From assembly GCA_963675435.1 (NCBI GenBank), contig OY776216.1, positions 3,782,001-3,846,000 of the forward strand: a stretch of DNA of 64,000 nt, given 5' to 3'. Every line of letters begins with the position of its first letter. Position 1 is the stretch's first letter. The notes under the pieces were generated by a model. It had not been told where the DNA came from. It worked only from the letters and a program-made list of their open reading frames with translations, and made no database searches. Both the position numbers and the translations under genes were made by a program. This stretch comes from Saccharicrinis sp963675435 (GTDB lineage Bacteria > Bacteroidota > Bacteroidia > Bacteroidales > Marinilabiliaceae). Below are positions 1-9,374 of this stretch, piece by piece.

Positions 1-5
1 GAAAA

Positions 6-30
6 CAGGCCACTAAAAGCCTGATTTTTT
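6..30 (+). terminator. Probable terminator of a gene upstream of the window
   Basis: CAGGC at 6-10 pairs with GCCTG at 19-23 and is followed by ATTTTTT. The stem is short, and the gene it would end lies outside the window, so this is tentative. The sequence from 31 to 203 is AT-rich and carries the clpC promoter region; I see no clear TAnnTTTG box in it. Confidence 0.45.
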
Positions 31-203
31 GAACGGCCTAATTTAGTTAATTATACTATAATTTTAAAGGGATTTATAACACAATTTATTAACAAGTAAT
101 AAACTTCCTCAAATGCGCTTATTTATTGCGATTTTTAAGGCTTAGAATGGTGAAAAATTAAAATAAATTGTATTTTTAAATTTCTTATTAAAATCAATTT
201 AAT

Positions 204-2726
204 ATGAATTTAAATTTCTCGCAAAGAATTAATGATGTGATAAGCTTTGCTAAGGAAGAAGCCGAAAGACTTGGCAATCCTTTTATTAGTCCCGAACATT
301 TATTTTTGGGCATTTTAAGGGAGGGAGAAGGAACGGCTATTGAACTTTTAAATCAACTAAACGTTGATTTAGAAGACTTAAAAAGCAACATCGAATCAAA
401 ATTAAAAACAAATGTTTCCATAGAGCAAACTGATCATATTCCACTATTAAAATCATCTGAAAGGATATTACGATTAATCTATTTGGAAGCAAGATCAGTG
501 AAAAGCGAAAATATAAATACAGGACATTTGTTATTAGCTTTATTAAAAGATAACCGAGGTTTTATATCTGAACTTATGGCAGAAGAAAAAATTAATTACG
601 AAAAGGTAAAAGGGCTTATTACCAAAAATGAACCATTGGCAAAGGCTGATTTACCTGAAGATGATGACCAAGACAGTCCATTTTCTTCAGGTGGAGGCTC
701 TGATGCTCCTAGATCTTCTAGTGGTTCTAAAGGTTCTGATACTCCGGTATTAGATAATTTTGGAATAGACATGACTCAAGCTGCGGAAGAAGGCAAACTT
801 GATCCGATAGTAGGAAGAGAAAATGAGATTGAACGACTGGCACAAATTCTAAGTCGAAGAAAAAAGAACAATCCAATTCTTATAGGAGAACCAGGTGTTG
901 GTAAATCTGCCATTGCTGAAGGTTTAGCTATCAGAATATACGAAAAGAAAGTATCAAGAGTTCTTTTTGATAAAAGAGTTATTACTCTAGACTTAGCTTC
1001 TATTGTTGCTGGAACTAAGTACCGAGGACAATTTGAAGAAAGAATGAAGGCAATTCTTAATGAATTATCGAAGAATCCTAACATTATTCTTTTTATTGAC
1101 GAAATTCACACCATTGTAGGAGCCGGTGGTGCAACAGGATCATTAGATGCTGCGAACATGCTAAAACCTGCATTAGCAAGAGGAGAAATACAATGTATTG
1201 GAGCTACAACTCTAGATGAATATCGTCAGCATATTGAAAAAGACGGTGCCCTTGAAAGAAGATTTCAAAAAGTAATGGTTGAACCAACTTCAATTGAAGA
1301 GACTATTGAAATATTAAATAACATAAAAGAGAAGTACGAGGATCATCATAATGTAGAATTTACAGAAGAAGCAATCGAAGCTTGCGTAAAGCTTACTGAA
1401 AGATACATTACCGATCGTCATTTACCCGATAAGGCTATCGACGCGTTGGACGAAGCTGGTTCAAGAGTACACATATCAAACATTGTTGTTCCAGAAACTA
1501 TACTAAAACTTGAGGAACAGATTGAAGAAACCAAAGAAAATAAAATCAAAGCTGTCAAAGCTCAAAATTTTGAATTAGCTGCAAGTTTTAGAGATAAAGA
1601 AAAGAATTATCTAGAAGACCTAAATAGTGCAAAAGCAAAATGGGAACAAGAGTTACAACAACACAAAGAAACTGTTGATATAGAAAAAGTAGCTGAAGTT
1701 GTTGCCATGATGACAGGTATACCTGTTCAAAGAGTTGCACAAGCAGAAGGATTCCGATTACTTCAAATGGGCGATAAACTTAAAGGTAGTGTAATTGGTC
1801 AGGAGGAAGCAATTCAAAAAATTGTAAAAGCGATTCAAAGAAACAGAGCCGGACTTAAAGATCCAAACAGACCAATTGGTTCATTTGTATTTTTAGGCCC
1901 TACGGGAGTTGGTAAAACTCACTTAGCTAAAGTTCTGGCGAAGTACTTATTTGATTCTACAGAGGCTCTTATCAGAATTGACATGAGTGAATACATGGAG
2001 AAGTTCTCTGTATCTCGACTTGTTGGAGCACCTCCGGGATATATCGGATATGAAGAAGGTGGTCAGCTTACAGAAAAAGTGCGTCGTCGTCCATATTCTG
2101 TAGTACTTTTAGATGAAATTGAAAAAGCGCATCCTGATGTATTTAATCTATTACTACAAGTTTTAGATGAAGGTAGATTAACTGATAGCCTAGGTAGAAA
2201 AGTTGACTTTAAGAACACAATCATTATCATGACCTCTAATATTGGTTCACGAGAACTGAAAGACTTTGGTAGAGGTGTTGGATTCCAATCAGTAAGCAGA
2301 GAATCTGATAGTGATCATGCTCGACACGTAATTCAAAAAGCGCTAAAAAAAGCTTTTGCTCCTGAATTTATCAATCGAATTGACGATGTTATTGTATTCA
2401 ACACTCTTGAAAAAGATGACATCCATAAAATTATTGATATTGAATTACAAGGTTTATACTCAAGAGTTGAAAGTCTAGGATACAAACTTGAGTTAACTGA
2501 AGCTGCAAAAGACTTTATTGCTTCGAAAGGATTTGACTCTCAATTTGGAGCCAGACCTCTAAAAAGAGCGATTCAAAAATATCTGGAAGATGAGATGGCT
2601 GAAGTTATCATACAAGCATCTGTTTCTGAAGGTGATGTTATTAAAGTTGATTTTAACGAAGAGGAGACTAAAATTTTCACTTCTATATTAAAAGACGATA
2701 AAGCATTAAATGAACCTCAAGAATAA
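204..2726 (+). CDS. clpC: ATP-dependent Clp protease ATP-binding subunit ClpC
   Basis: HSP100/Clp AAA+ unfoldase that threads damaged or regulated proteins into the ClpP protease in the cytoplasm. Two Clp-N repeats cover roughly residues 1-145, followed by a Ser/Gly-rich linker. The first AAA+ module has Walker A GEPGVGKS near residue 228. A UVR-type coiled segment (ELAASFRDKEKNY) lies near 455, and the second AAA+ module has Walker A GPTGVGKT near 565. The middle segment is short and of ClpC type, not the long ClpB coiled coil. A GVGF motif near 688 fits the ClpP-docking loop. The 840-residue length is normal for ClpC. The gene stands alone with its own terminator. Identification is very secure; clpP is not in the window. 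Confidence 0.96.
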   Translation: MNLNFSQRINDVISFAKEEAERLGNPFISPEHLFLGILREGEGTAIELLNQLNVDLEDLKSNIESKLKTNVSIEQTDHIPLLKSSERILRLIYLEARSVKSENINTGHLLLALLKDNRGFISELMAEEKINYEKVKGLITKNEPLAKADLPEDDDQDSPFSSGGGSDAPRSSSGSKGSDTPVLDNFGIDMTQAAEEGKLDPIVGRENEIERLAQILSRRKKNNPILIGEPGVGKSAIAEGLAIRIYEKKVSRVLFDKRVITLDLASIVAGTKYRGQFEERMKAILNELSKNPNIILFIDEIHTIVGAGGATGSLDAANMLKPALARGEIQCIGATTLDEYRQHIEKDGALERRFQKVMVEPTSIEETIEILNNIKEKYEDHHNVEFTEEAIEACVKLTERYITDRHLPDKAIDALDEAGSRVHISNIVVPETILKLEEQIEETKENKIKAVKAQNFELAASFRDKEKNYLEDLNSAKAKWEQELQQHKETVDIEKVAEVVAMMTGIPVQRVAQAEGFRLLQMGDKLKGSVIGQEEAIQKIVKAIQRNRAGLKDPNRPIGSFVFLGPTGVGKTHLAKVLAKYLFDSTEALIRIDMSEYMEKFSVSRLVGAPPGYIGYEEGGQLTEKVRRRPYSVVLLDEIEKAHPDVFNLLLQVLDEGRLTDSLGRKVDFKNTIIIMTSNIGSRELKDFGRGVGFQSVSRESDSDHARHVIQKALKKAFAPEFINRIDDVIVFNTLEKDDIHKIIDIELQGLYSRVESLGYKLELTEAAKDFIASKGFDSQFGARPLKRAIQKYLEDEMAEVIIQASVSEGDVIKVDFNEEETKIFTSILKDDKALNEPQE

Positions 2727-2754
2727 GAAAAATACAAATTCTAAATAAAATACA

Positions 2755-2789
2755 AAGGAAGTTTTCATTGATGGAGACTTCCTTTTTTT
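2755..2789 (+). terminator. Rho-independent terminator of clpC
   Basis: AAGGAAGT (2755-2762) pairs with ACTTCCTT (2777-2784) and runs into a T tract ending at 2789. It lies 29 bases after the clpC stop. Confidence 0.75.
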
Positions 2790-2967
2790 ATGACTTTAAG
2801 TATTGAATCATACTTTACTAAATGGTTTGTTAAATTCAATTATCCCCTAATATTTAACGTAAATATTTTTCAGCATTCATTACAAACTTACAAAAGATAA
2901 TCAAGAGCGTGTCCTTATTTTAATTATCTCTATTTTGACATTATTGATCCTCTAAATACGATAAACA

Positions 2968-3002
2968 AAAAAAGGATTGCTCTTTAAGAACAATCCTTTT
3001 TT
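2968..3002 (-). terminator. Terminator of the TPR-protein gene (A/T tracts on both sides)
   Basis: AAAAAAGGATTG (2968-2979) pairs with CAATCCTTTTTT (2991-3002). Read on the minus strand it follows the TPR gene directly and ends in a T run. The symmetry means it could also stop plus-strand read-through from clpC. Confidence 0.8.
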
Positions 3003-3024
3003 CTATACTTTATATTTATAACAA

Positions 3025-3672
3025 TTAGCTATTCATCAAATCTGTTACTTTAGTTACAATTGTTTTAGCTGCAGCATTTGTAGCTTGATATTCTAAAGCT
3101 TTATTAGCAAGCTCTACAGCTTTATCAAACTCTACCTTAGCTTTTCCTTTAATGGCATCCCATTGATCACGATTTGCATCGGTACGTGTATTTAATAATG
3201 AAACTCCTTTTGAAAAATAATCATTAGCATCTTTCACATAATATATTGCTAATTCCTTTTTCATGTGAGATACATACTTACTTGTTGCAAATTCTTTAAT
3301 ACCTGCTAAAAGAACTTTTTCCATTTCTCCCCCCTTATCCAATTCTTTATATGCTTTAGCAATATAATAAGTGGAAATATCTGCTTTATAATCTAAATCT
3401 TTTGATTGATTATAATACTTAATAGATAATTCGTTCTTTTTTAATTTTCTTGCACAAGTGGCTGTATTATATACCATTGCTGCATCCATTTCCTCTGCTT
3501 CATCCCAATTTTTAAGAGCTGCTTCATATGATGCCAACGCTGTTTTGTAATCTTTTGATTTTAATGCAGCATTACCATCATTTTTCCATTCTGCTGCACT
3601 TTTTTCATCCTGCGCAAATGTCGTTGCAATTAATGCAAATAACAATACCCCTACTGATAAAATGTTTTTCAT
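3025..3672 (-). CDS. Secreted or periplasmic tetratricopeptide-repeat protein
   Basis: A 215-residue protein with an N-terminal signal peptide (hydrophobic VGVLLFALIATTFA followed by QDEKSA), so it is exported. After that it is almost entirely helical with TPR-like units: AAEWKNDGNAALKSKDYKTA near residues 26-45, AAMVYNTATCARKLKKNELS near 63-82, and a third around 95-130. The C-terminal third (KAKVEFDKAVELANKALEYQ) is also TPR-like. No enzyme motif is visible. TPR proteins usually act as scaffolds, so the partner is unknown. It is a single gene with its own terminator, transcribed in the same direction as the threonine operon behind it and separated from thrC by 128 bases. Confidence 0.8.
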   Translation of the reverse strand: MKNILSVGVLLFALIATTFAQDEKSAAEWKNDGNAALKSKDYKTALASYEAALKNWDEAEEMDAAMVYNTATCARKLKKNELSIKYYNQSKDLDYKADISTYYIAKAYKELDKGGEMEKVLLAGIKEFATSKYVSHMKKELAIYYVKDANDYFSKGVSLLNTRTDANRDQWDAIKGKAKVEFDKAVELANKALEYQATNAAAKTIVTKVTDLMNS

Positions 3673-3800
3673 AATTTTTATTTTGAATTATTTTCTAATT
3701 AAAAAATGTCCGATTTTTATAAGATTCGTAAAAATAATTATTTTTTGAAAAAATCTTAATAAATGTCAAACATTTCCTCAAAATATAACAAAAACTATAC

Positions 3801-5096
3801 CTATTTCATCAAAAAGGTCTTCAAATCGTCAACTGTAGCATTCATTTGAATACTCTTACGCTCTCCTTTCATAAAAGCTTGTAATCTTTCCGGAACATCT
3901 AACTTTCTTCCTATTTCAGGTTCTACCACTTCTGGAAATTTGGTTGGATGAGCAGTTTCTAAGAAAACACCAACTTCACCTACTTTTAAGCCATCTTCTA
4001 ATGCCATATACCCTGTCGCTCCATGGGGATCTAAAACGTATCCAAAATCAGCATCGGTCTTTTTCATCACATCTCTAATATCCTCATCTGTATAAGAATA
4101 ACCTTCTACCTTTTGAGAAACCACCCTATGCTTAGCTCCATAAAGATCCAATATTCTAACAAAGTTACTTGGATCACCAACATCCATTGCATTGGCAATA
4201 GTAGCTTTAGATGGCGCCGGCTTATATTTTCCTGATTCAAGATACTTAGGAACTATATCATTAATATTTGTAGCAGCAATAAATCTTTTAACAGGCAATC
4301 CCATTAATTGAGCAATCAATCCAGCTGTTATATTTCCAAAATTTCCACTTGGAACACACATTACAATATCATTTTCAATTCCTTTAGCTCTAAGTTGAGC
4401 ATATGCATGATGATAATAGATTGACTGAGGTAACAAACGAGCTAAGTTAATTGAATTTGCTGAGGTTAAAACTAACTTTTCATTCAATTCCTTATCCAAA
4501 AACGCTTGTTTTACCATTCTTTGACAGTCATCAAATGTTCCATCAACTTCAATTGCTGTTATATTTTCACCTAAAGTAGTAAATTGTTTTTCCTGTACTT
4601 CACTTACCAAACCTTTAGGATACAAAACAAAAACATTAATTCCTGGCACCTTATAAAAACCATTAGCAACTGCACTTCCTGTATCGCCAGAAGTAGCTAC
4701 AAGAATATTAATCTCCTTATCCTGTCCACTTACAAAATTAGATAGTATTCTGGCCATAAACCTTGCTCCTACATCTTTAAAAGCTAATGTTGGTCCATGA
4801 AATAATTCAAGCGCATACTTATTTCGACTCACTTCAACAACAGGGATTTCAAAATTTAAAGCATCCTCAACTAATGCCTTAAAATCTGCCTCTGGTATAT
4901 CGGGACAGAAAAATGGTTTTAACACTTCATAACCTATTTCCTGAAGAGATTTATTTTGAATATCATTAAAAAATGCTTGATCTAAAACAGGAATTTGCTC
5001 CGGCATATACAAACCATTATCCTCAGCTAGTCCTTTTAGAACTGCATCTTTTAAATCGACTTTTTTATTTTGAGAATTGGTACTATAAAATTGCAT
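3801..5096 (-). CDS. thrC: Threonine synthase
   Basis: Pyridoxal-phosphate enzyme converting O-phospho-L-homoserine to L-threonine, the last step of the pathway. The N-terminus MQFYSTNSQNKKVDLKDAVL and the motif FHGPTLAFKDVGARF (PLP lysine in AFKD, near residue 107) identify the family. The phosphate-binding region VATSGDTGSAVANGF follows, with PSGNFGNITAG further on. At 431 residues it has the usual bacterial length. It is the distal gene of the thrA-apgM-thrC operon and starts 13 bases after the apgM stop. Control is probably through the Thr/Ile leader upstream of thrA. Identification is very secure. Confidence 0.96.
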   Translation of the reverse strand: MQFYSTNSQNKKVDLKDAVLKGLAEDNGLYMPEQIPVLDQAFFNDIQNKSLQEIGYEVLKPFFCPDIPEADFKALVEDALNFEIPVVEVSRNKYALELFHGPTLAFKDVGARFMARILSNFVSGQDKEINILVATSGDTGSAVANGFYKVPGINVFVLYPKGLVSEVQEKQFTTLGENITAIEVDGTFDDCQRMVKQAFLDKELNEKLVLTSANSINLARLLPQSIYYHHAYAQLRAKGIENDIVMCVPSGNFGNITAGLIAQLMGLPVKRFIAATNINDIVPKYLESGKYKPAPSKATIANAMDVGDPSNFVRILDLYGAKHRVVSQKVEGYSYTDEDIRDVMKKTDADFGYVLDPHGATGYMALEDGLKVGEVGVFLETAHPTKFPEVVEPEIGRKLDVPERLQAFMKGERKSIQMNATVDDLKTFLMK

Positions 5097-5109
5097 GACT
5101 TTTTCTTTA

Positions 5110-6315
5110 TTATTTTAACAAGGTTTGCATAAACTCTGGACCATAAATCTTTCCGAAAGCACCTTTCTTAGCAGCTTCTTCATTATATTCCGCTACTTCA
5201 TCAGGCTCCAATCCCGGTTTAGTTATAAAGAATGGTACAGCATCTCTGGTGTGAGTTCGTAAAGCACAAGGTGTTGGATGGTCTGGTAGCAAAGCTATAG
5301 TTACTGGCTCATCCATCTTTTCAACCTCATCAATAATATACTTCACTACTCTTTCATCAAGATACTCTAATGTTTTTGTCTTTAATTTAAAATCACCCTC
5401 ATGACCTGCTTCATCACTGGCTTCAATATGTAAATACACATACTGATTTTCTTTTAATGCTTTTATTGCTGCTTCAGCTTTTCCTTCATAATTAGTATCA
5501 TACAAACCTGTAGAACCTTCAACATGAATACCCTTCAATCCAGCATACGCACCCAAACCATAAATTAAATCAACGGCTGAAATTACAGCTCCCGACTCAA
5601 CTCCATACAATTCTTTTAAAGTTGGCATATCTGGAGTGTTACCTGCTGACCATGGCCAAATCATATCAGCGGCAGGCTTTCCTGCTTCTCTTCTTTTTAT
5701 ATTTACCGGATGATCTTTTAATAACTCTTTTGATTTCATCATCAAATCAATAATCAAATCAACCGTATCTTGTGCATTATTTTCTTTTACGGTAGGTAAA
5801 ACTTCTTTAAAAGGAGTACCAGGAACATCATGAGGAGGTACACAGTTTATTTTGTCACTTCCTCCATCCACAACTAACAAGTGTCTATAACTTACTCCGG
5901 GGTAAAAGTTCACTCTATCCGAACCCAATTTATCCTGAAGAAACTCCATAATTTCCTTAGCTTCTTCTGTTGTAATATGTCCTGCTGAATGATTTAAGAT
6001 TTTCTCATCTTCAATAGAAATCAAATTACATCTAAAAACCAAATCACTTAATGAAGTCTTCACACCCATAGAAGCAGCTTCTAAAACACCTCTACCCCTA
6101 TAATATTTTGCGGCATCATAACCCATTACCATCATATTGGCTACTTCGCTACCAGGATGCAATGAAGGAGGAACAGTATCTAATAATCCTGAAACCCCAA
6201 GCTTACAAAGCTTATCAATATTTGGTGTATTGGCAGCCATAAGAGGAGTTTTTCCTCCTAGTTCCACAATTGGCTCATCTGAGGCACCATCTGCAAGTAT
6301 TATTAAATATTTCAT
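5110..6315 (-). CDS. apgM: ApgM-type phosphoglycerate mutase family protein, probably the homoserine kinase of this operon
   Basis: Member of the alkaline-phosphatase-like, archaeal-type cofactor-independent phosphoglycerate mutase family. The N-terminus YLIILADGASDEP supplies metal ligands. PGSEVANM (near residue 55) carries the expected phospho-accepting serine. LLPDHPTP and HTRDAVPF near the C-terminus supply further metal ligands. In Bacteroidota this gene commonly sits between thrA and thrC in place of thrB and is annotated as a proposed homoserine kinase; the same order is seen here and no thrB is present in the window. The role in homoserine phosphorylation is therefore inferred from context. 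At 401 residues the length is normal. A 270-base spacer separates it from thrA. Confidence 0.88.
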   Translation of the reverse strand: MKYLIILADGASDEPIVELGGKTPLMAANTPNIDKLCKLGVSGLLDTVPPSLHPGSEVANMMVMGYDAAKYYRGRGVLEAASMGVKTSLSDLVFRCNLISIEDEKILNHSAGHITTEEAKEIMEFLQDKLGSDRVNFYPGVSYRHLLVVDGGSDKINCVPPHDVPGTPFKEVLPTVKENNAQDTVDLIIDLMMKSKELLKDHPVNIKRREAGKPAADMIWPWSAGNTPDMPTLKELYGVESGAVISAVDLIYGLGAYAGLKGIHVEGSTGLYDTNYEGKAEAAIKALKENQYVYLHIEASDEAGHEGDFKLKTKTLEYLDERVVKYIIDEVEKMDEPVTIALLPDHPTPCALRTHTRDAVPFFITKPGLEPDEVAEYNEEAAKKGAFGKIYGPEFMQTLLK

Positions 6316-6585
6316 CTGTTTAAAATTTTAGTCGTTATAAAAATGTGCCAAAATTTTCTGCACATTCAGGAACTCGCATTAACATTTTTAATCATCCTCT
6401 TGTGTTTACTTTATGATTAATAAAGTTAATGGTTGTTTCATATAATTATATTTTATTTTCAAAGGCCATATGGTACTTCAAGTAGATTTTATATTCTATT
6501 TAATATTAAAAAAATCTACACGGTTGTTTCATGCCTTATACTTTATACTATCTATATTTTACTATCCATAAAAAGTGACATCCAA
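6316..6585 (-). other. Long thrA-apgM intercistronic spacer with a hairpin and two ATGAAACAACC words
   Basis: This operon-internal gap is unusually long. Read on the minus strand, ATGAAACAACC occurs at 6532-6522 and again at 6441-6431. The two open short frames of 8 codons (MKQPCRFF) and 11 codons (MKQPLTLLIIK). Between them GTAGATTT and AAATCTAC (outer limits 6482-6519) can form a hairpin. No TAnnTTTG promoter box was found. It could be a processing or secondary control region; nothing here proves translation. Confidence 0.4.
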
Positions 6586-9018
6586 CTATTTATTTGCAAC
6601 TTTAATAATATCTGCAAAAACACCAGCTGCAGTCACATCAGCTCCTGCTCCATAACCCTTAATTTGCATTGGATGTTCTTTATAATGCTCTGAATTGATT
6701 AAAATAATATTATTACTTCCTTCTAAATCAAAAAAAGGATGTGTAGAATCAATTTCAATAAATCCTACCGTTGCTTTTCCACCTTCTAATTTAGCACCAT
6801 ATCTTAATTTTTTTCCAGTATCAGCCAATTGCTTTCTTGTTTGCTCAAATATTGAATCATACTCAACAATTTCTTTCATAAAATCATCAAGAGATGGACT
6901 GTCCATATATTTTTGAGGAACAAAAGGTACCACATCTATATCACTCTGCTCCATTTCATAACCAGCTTCTCTTGCCAAAATTAAGATTTTTCTTACAACA
7001 TCTGTTCCACTTAAGTCTATACGTGGATCAGGTTCACTAAAACCTTTTTCCTTAGCTTCCTGAATGACTTCAGACAGAGGTTTATTTTCATCAACAGTAT
7101 TCACTATATAATTTAAGGTACCTGATAAAACCGCTTCTAACTTTAAGATCTTATCTCCACTCATAACCAGATTATTCAATGGTCCAATAATAGGCAATCC
7201 AGCTCCTACATTTGTTTCAAACAAAAACTTAACTCCTTTATTTAAAGCTGTAGTTTTTAATTTCTGATAAGATTCATATCCTGATGAAGTAGCAATTTTA
7301 TTTGCAGTTACAACAGAAACATTAGATTCCAACATACCTTGATATATTTCTGAAATTGCTTGATTTGCAGTACAATCAACCACAATACTATTGGCCAGGT
7401 TATAATCCTTAATCCTTTGCGTAAAAACTTCTAAATTTGCATCCTCACCTTCAGCCATTAAATCATTTAAAATCCCATTAACTACAAGTCCCTGAGGATT
7501 CAACATCATCTTACGACTATTCGTTAAACCAGCTACTCTAATCCTAAGCTTATTCTCCTTTAAAAGTTTTTCTGACTGATTATTAATTTTCTCAATTAAC
7601 ATTTTACCTACCGTCCCTGTTCCAATTAAGAACAAGTTTAATACTGTAAAATGAGATAAAAAGAACGCTTCATGAACCGTATTCAATCCTTTCTTTAAAT
7701 CTTTTTCTTTAACAACAAACGATATATTTAGTTCTGAAGCGCCTTGTGCAATAGCATAAATATTCACACCATTTCGACCCATGCTATTAAAAAGTTTACC
7801 TGAAATACCTGTTGTACGCTTCATGTTTTCACCAACAATTGCAATTACTGCCATATCAGTTTCAACAGAAATATTATTAATCTGATTTAAAGCAATTTCA
7901 GCTTTAAACTCCTTTTCAACCAATTTAACAGCCTTTTTGGATACTGCACTTTCAATAACAATTGATATTGAATTCTCTGACGAGGCCTGAGAAATAAGAA
8001 TTACATTAATATTTTGCTGAGCCATTGATTTAAACAATCGCATTGCAATACCTGTAACTCCAATCATTCCTATTCCCTGAATTGTTAACAAAGACACATC
8101 TTTAATAGAAGATATTCCTTTAATCTTTTTATCTTTTAAAGGTTCTTTTTCATCATTAATTAATGTTCCCTGAGCTTCTGGATTAAAGGTATTCTTTATC
8201 AAAATAGGAATACTCTTTTTATAAACAGGTAAGATTGTTGGTGGATAAATTACTTTAGCACCAAAATGCGATAATTCCATTGCCTCTGAATAACTCAGTT
8301 TATCAATACAGTAGGCACGGCTAATAATTCTTGGATCTGCAGTCATAAATCCATTCACATCAGTCCAAATTTCCAACACTTCAGCATCATAAGTTGCTGC
8401 AATAATAGCTGCTGTATAATCAGAACCACCTCTACCTAAAGTCGTAACTTCATCTTTTTTATTACATGCAATAAAACCAGGAAATACATTTACCTGAACC
8501 AAATCATCTTTAACCTCTAATAATCTTTTCTCTGTTTCTTCAAAATCAACATTATCCTTACCAAAAACTTTATCTGTTTTTATATATTTCTGTGATTCGA
8601 ATAACTTCCCACCTTCAAACAACTGAGAAATGATAAATGACGACACTCTTTCTCCAAATGAAGAAATAATTGCTTCACTTTTTTCGGTAATTTCTTTTAA
8701 CATGTAAACACCTTTAATAATTGTGCTTACTTCATCAAATAATTGATCTGTTTTAAACTTGATGGTTTGAGCTACATCTAATGGGAATAGCTCTCCTATT
8801 ATATTGTAATGCTTTTCTTTAACTTCACTTAAAACATCAAAACATATATTTTCACCTTTTTTGGCCAGATTTGCTGCTTTAATAAGCTGATCAGTAACAC
8901 CTCCTACAGCAGATACAACAATAACAACTTGCTGTTGCTGATCTTCAACGATTTTTTTTACTTTTAAAATACTATCTGATGAACCAACGGATGTTCCGCC
9001 AAACTTCAATACTTTCAT
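6586..9018 (-). CDS. thrA: Bifunctional aspartate kinase / homoserine dehydrogenase
   Basis: A fused enzyme for the first and third steps of the aspartate pathway toward threonine and methionine. Residues 1-290 form the aspartokinase with MKVLKFGGTSVGSS at the start and TLGRGGSDYTA near 191. Residues about 300-450 hold paired ACT regulatory domains (IQGIGMIGVTGIAMRLF; VGENMKRTTGISGKLF). From about 460 the homoserine dehydrogenase begins with the nucleotide-binding LFLIGTGTVGKMLIEKI, followed by VVDCTANQAISEIYQ and FSEPDPRIDLSGTDVVRK. The 810-residue length matches ThrA/MetL fusions. It is the first gene of the operon, preceded by a Thr/Ile-rich leader peptide; the ACT domains suggest threonine feedback as well. 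Confidence 0.96.
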   Translation of the reverse strand: MKVLKFGGTSVGSSDSILKVKKIVEDQQQQVVIVVSAVGGVTDQLIKAANLAKKGENICFDVLSEVKEKHYNIIGELFPLDVAQTIKFKTDQLFDEVSTIIKGVYMLKEITEKSEAIISSFGERVSSFIISQLFEGGKLFESQKYIKTDKVFGKDNVDFEETEKRLLEVKDDLVQVNVFPGFIACNKKDEVTTLGRGGSDYTAAIIAATYDAEVLEIWTDVNGFMTADPRIISRAYCIDKLSYSEAMELSHFGAKVIYPPTILPVYKKSIPILIKNTFNPEAQGTLINDEKEPLKDKKIKGISSIKDVSLLTIQGIGMIGVTGIAMRLFKSMAQQNINVILISQASSENSISIVIESAVSKKAVKLVEKEFKAEIALNQINNISVETDMAVIAIVGENMKRTTGISGKLFNSMGRNGVNIYAIAQGASELNISFVVKEKDLKKGLNTVHEAFFLSHFTVLNLFLIGTGTVGKMLIEKINNQSEKLLKENKLRIRVAGLTNSRKMMLNPQGLVVNGILNDLMAEGEDANLEVFTQRIKDYNLANSIVVDCTANQAISEIYQGMLESNVSVVTANKIATSSGYESYQKLKTTALNKGVKFLFETNVGAGLPIIGPLNNLVMSGDKILKLEAVLSGTLNYIVNTVDENKPLSEVIQEAKEKGFSEPDPRIDLSGTDVVRKILILAREAGYEMEQSDIDVVPFVPQKYMDSPSLDDFMKEIVEYDSIFEQTRKQLADTGKKLRYGAKLEGGKATVGFIEIDSTHPFFDLEGSNNIILINSEHYKEHPMQIKGYGAGADVTAAGVFADIIKVANK

Positions 9019-9115
9019 AACCTATATTTGAGAATGTGAATCTCTAACGAGAATAACAAAGTGATTTTAACAAAACTTTTGAGTAAAACTAAATATTTTA
9101 TTCAGATTTTCTTTG

Positions 9116-9245
9116 CGACTAATATGTTATAATTTAGTAATAACATACCTTTCTTTTTAAGGAATACAATTTAGACCCCCCAAGGGGTGAATGTGGAAGT
9201 AGTGGTGGTAATAATTGTATGGATTGAGTAATAAACCATTAGTCG
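9116..9245 (-). promoter_or_regulatory. thrA leader RNA structure (possible attenuator or start-codon switch)
   Basis: On the minus strand the sequence CGACTAAT, which overlaps the leader start codon (9245-9238), is exactly complementary to ATTAGTCG at 9123-9116. A second hairpin joins TATGTTAT (9147-9140) and ATAACATA (9130-9123). The end of the leader itself contains ACCCC-TTG-GGGGT. None is followed by a T tract, so no ordinary intrinsic terminator is visible and the mechanism is unresolved. Confidence 0.45.
9171..9239 (-). CDS. thrL: Threonine operon leader peptide (Thr/Ile-rich, 22 residues)
   Basis: A 22-codon frame starting with ATG at 9239 on the minus strand and ending TAA at 9171. 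The middle reads HTIITTTTSTFTP, so 7 of 22 residues are Thr and three are Ile, as in enterobacterial ThrL, where Thr and Ile codons sense the two charged tRNAs. It lies between a good promoter and thrA, in the right order and orientation for translation-coupled control. The symbol is given by analogy. Support is the composition and position; no protein-level evidence is possible here. Confidence 0.82.
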   Translation of the reverse strand: MVYYSIHTIITTTTSTFTPWGV

Positions 9246-9274
9246 TTTTGTCTTTTTCCTTATTAATTGTAATG

Positions 9275-9304
9275 CAAATGTATATTTTTAATTCCTATTA
9301 CAAA
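9275..9304 (-). promoter_or_regulatory. Promoter of the threonine operon
   Basis: On the minus strand TTTG (9304-9301) is followed after exactly 18 bases by TACATTTG (9282-9275). This fits the Bacteroidota consensus TTTG at -33 and TAnnTTTG at -7. The predicted start lies near 9268, about 29 bases before the leader ATG. Confidence 0.75.
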
Positions 9305-9374
9305 AGAAAAACATGACATTTAACAGGTATTAACAGCAATACTTTATGAATCTCTTTGGCACTTTAGATTCTCT

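Noticed and set aside
6433..6693. 86-codon frame opposite the end of thrA
   Set aside because: Overlaps thrA on the other strand and the spacer; no protein character.
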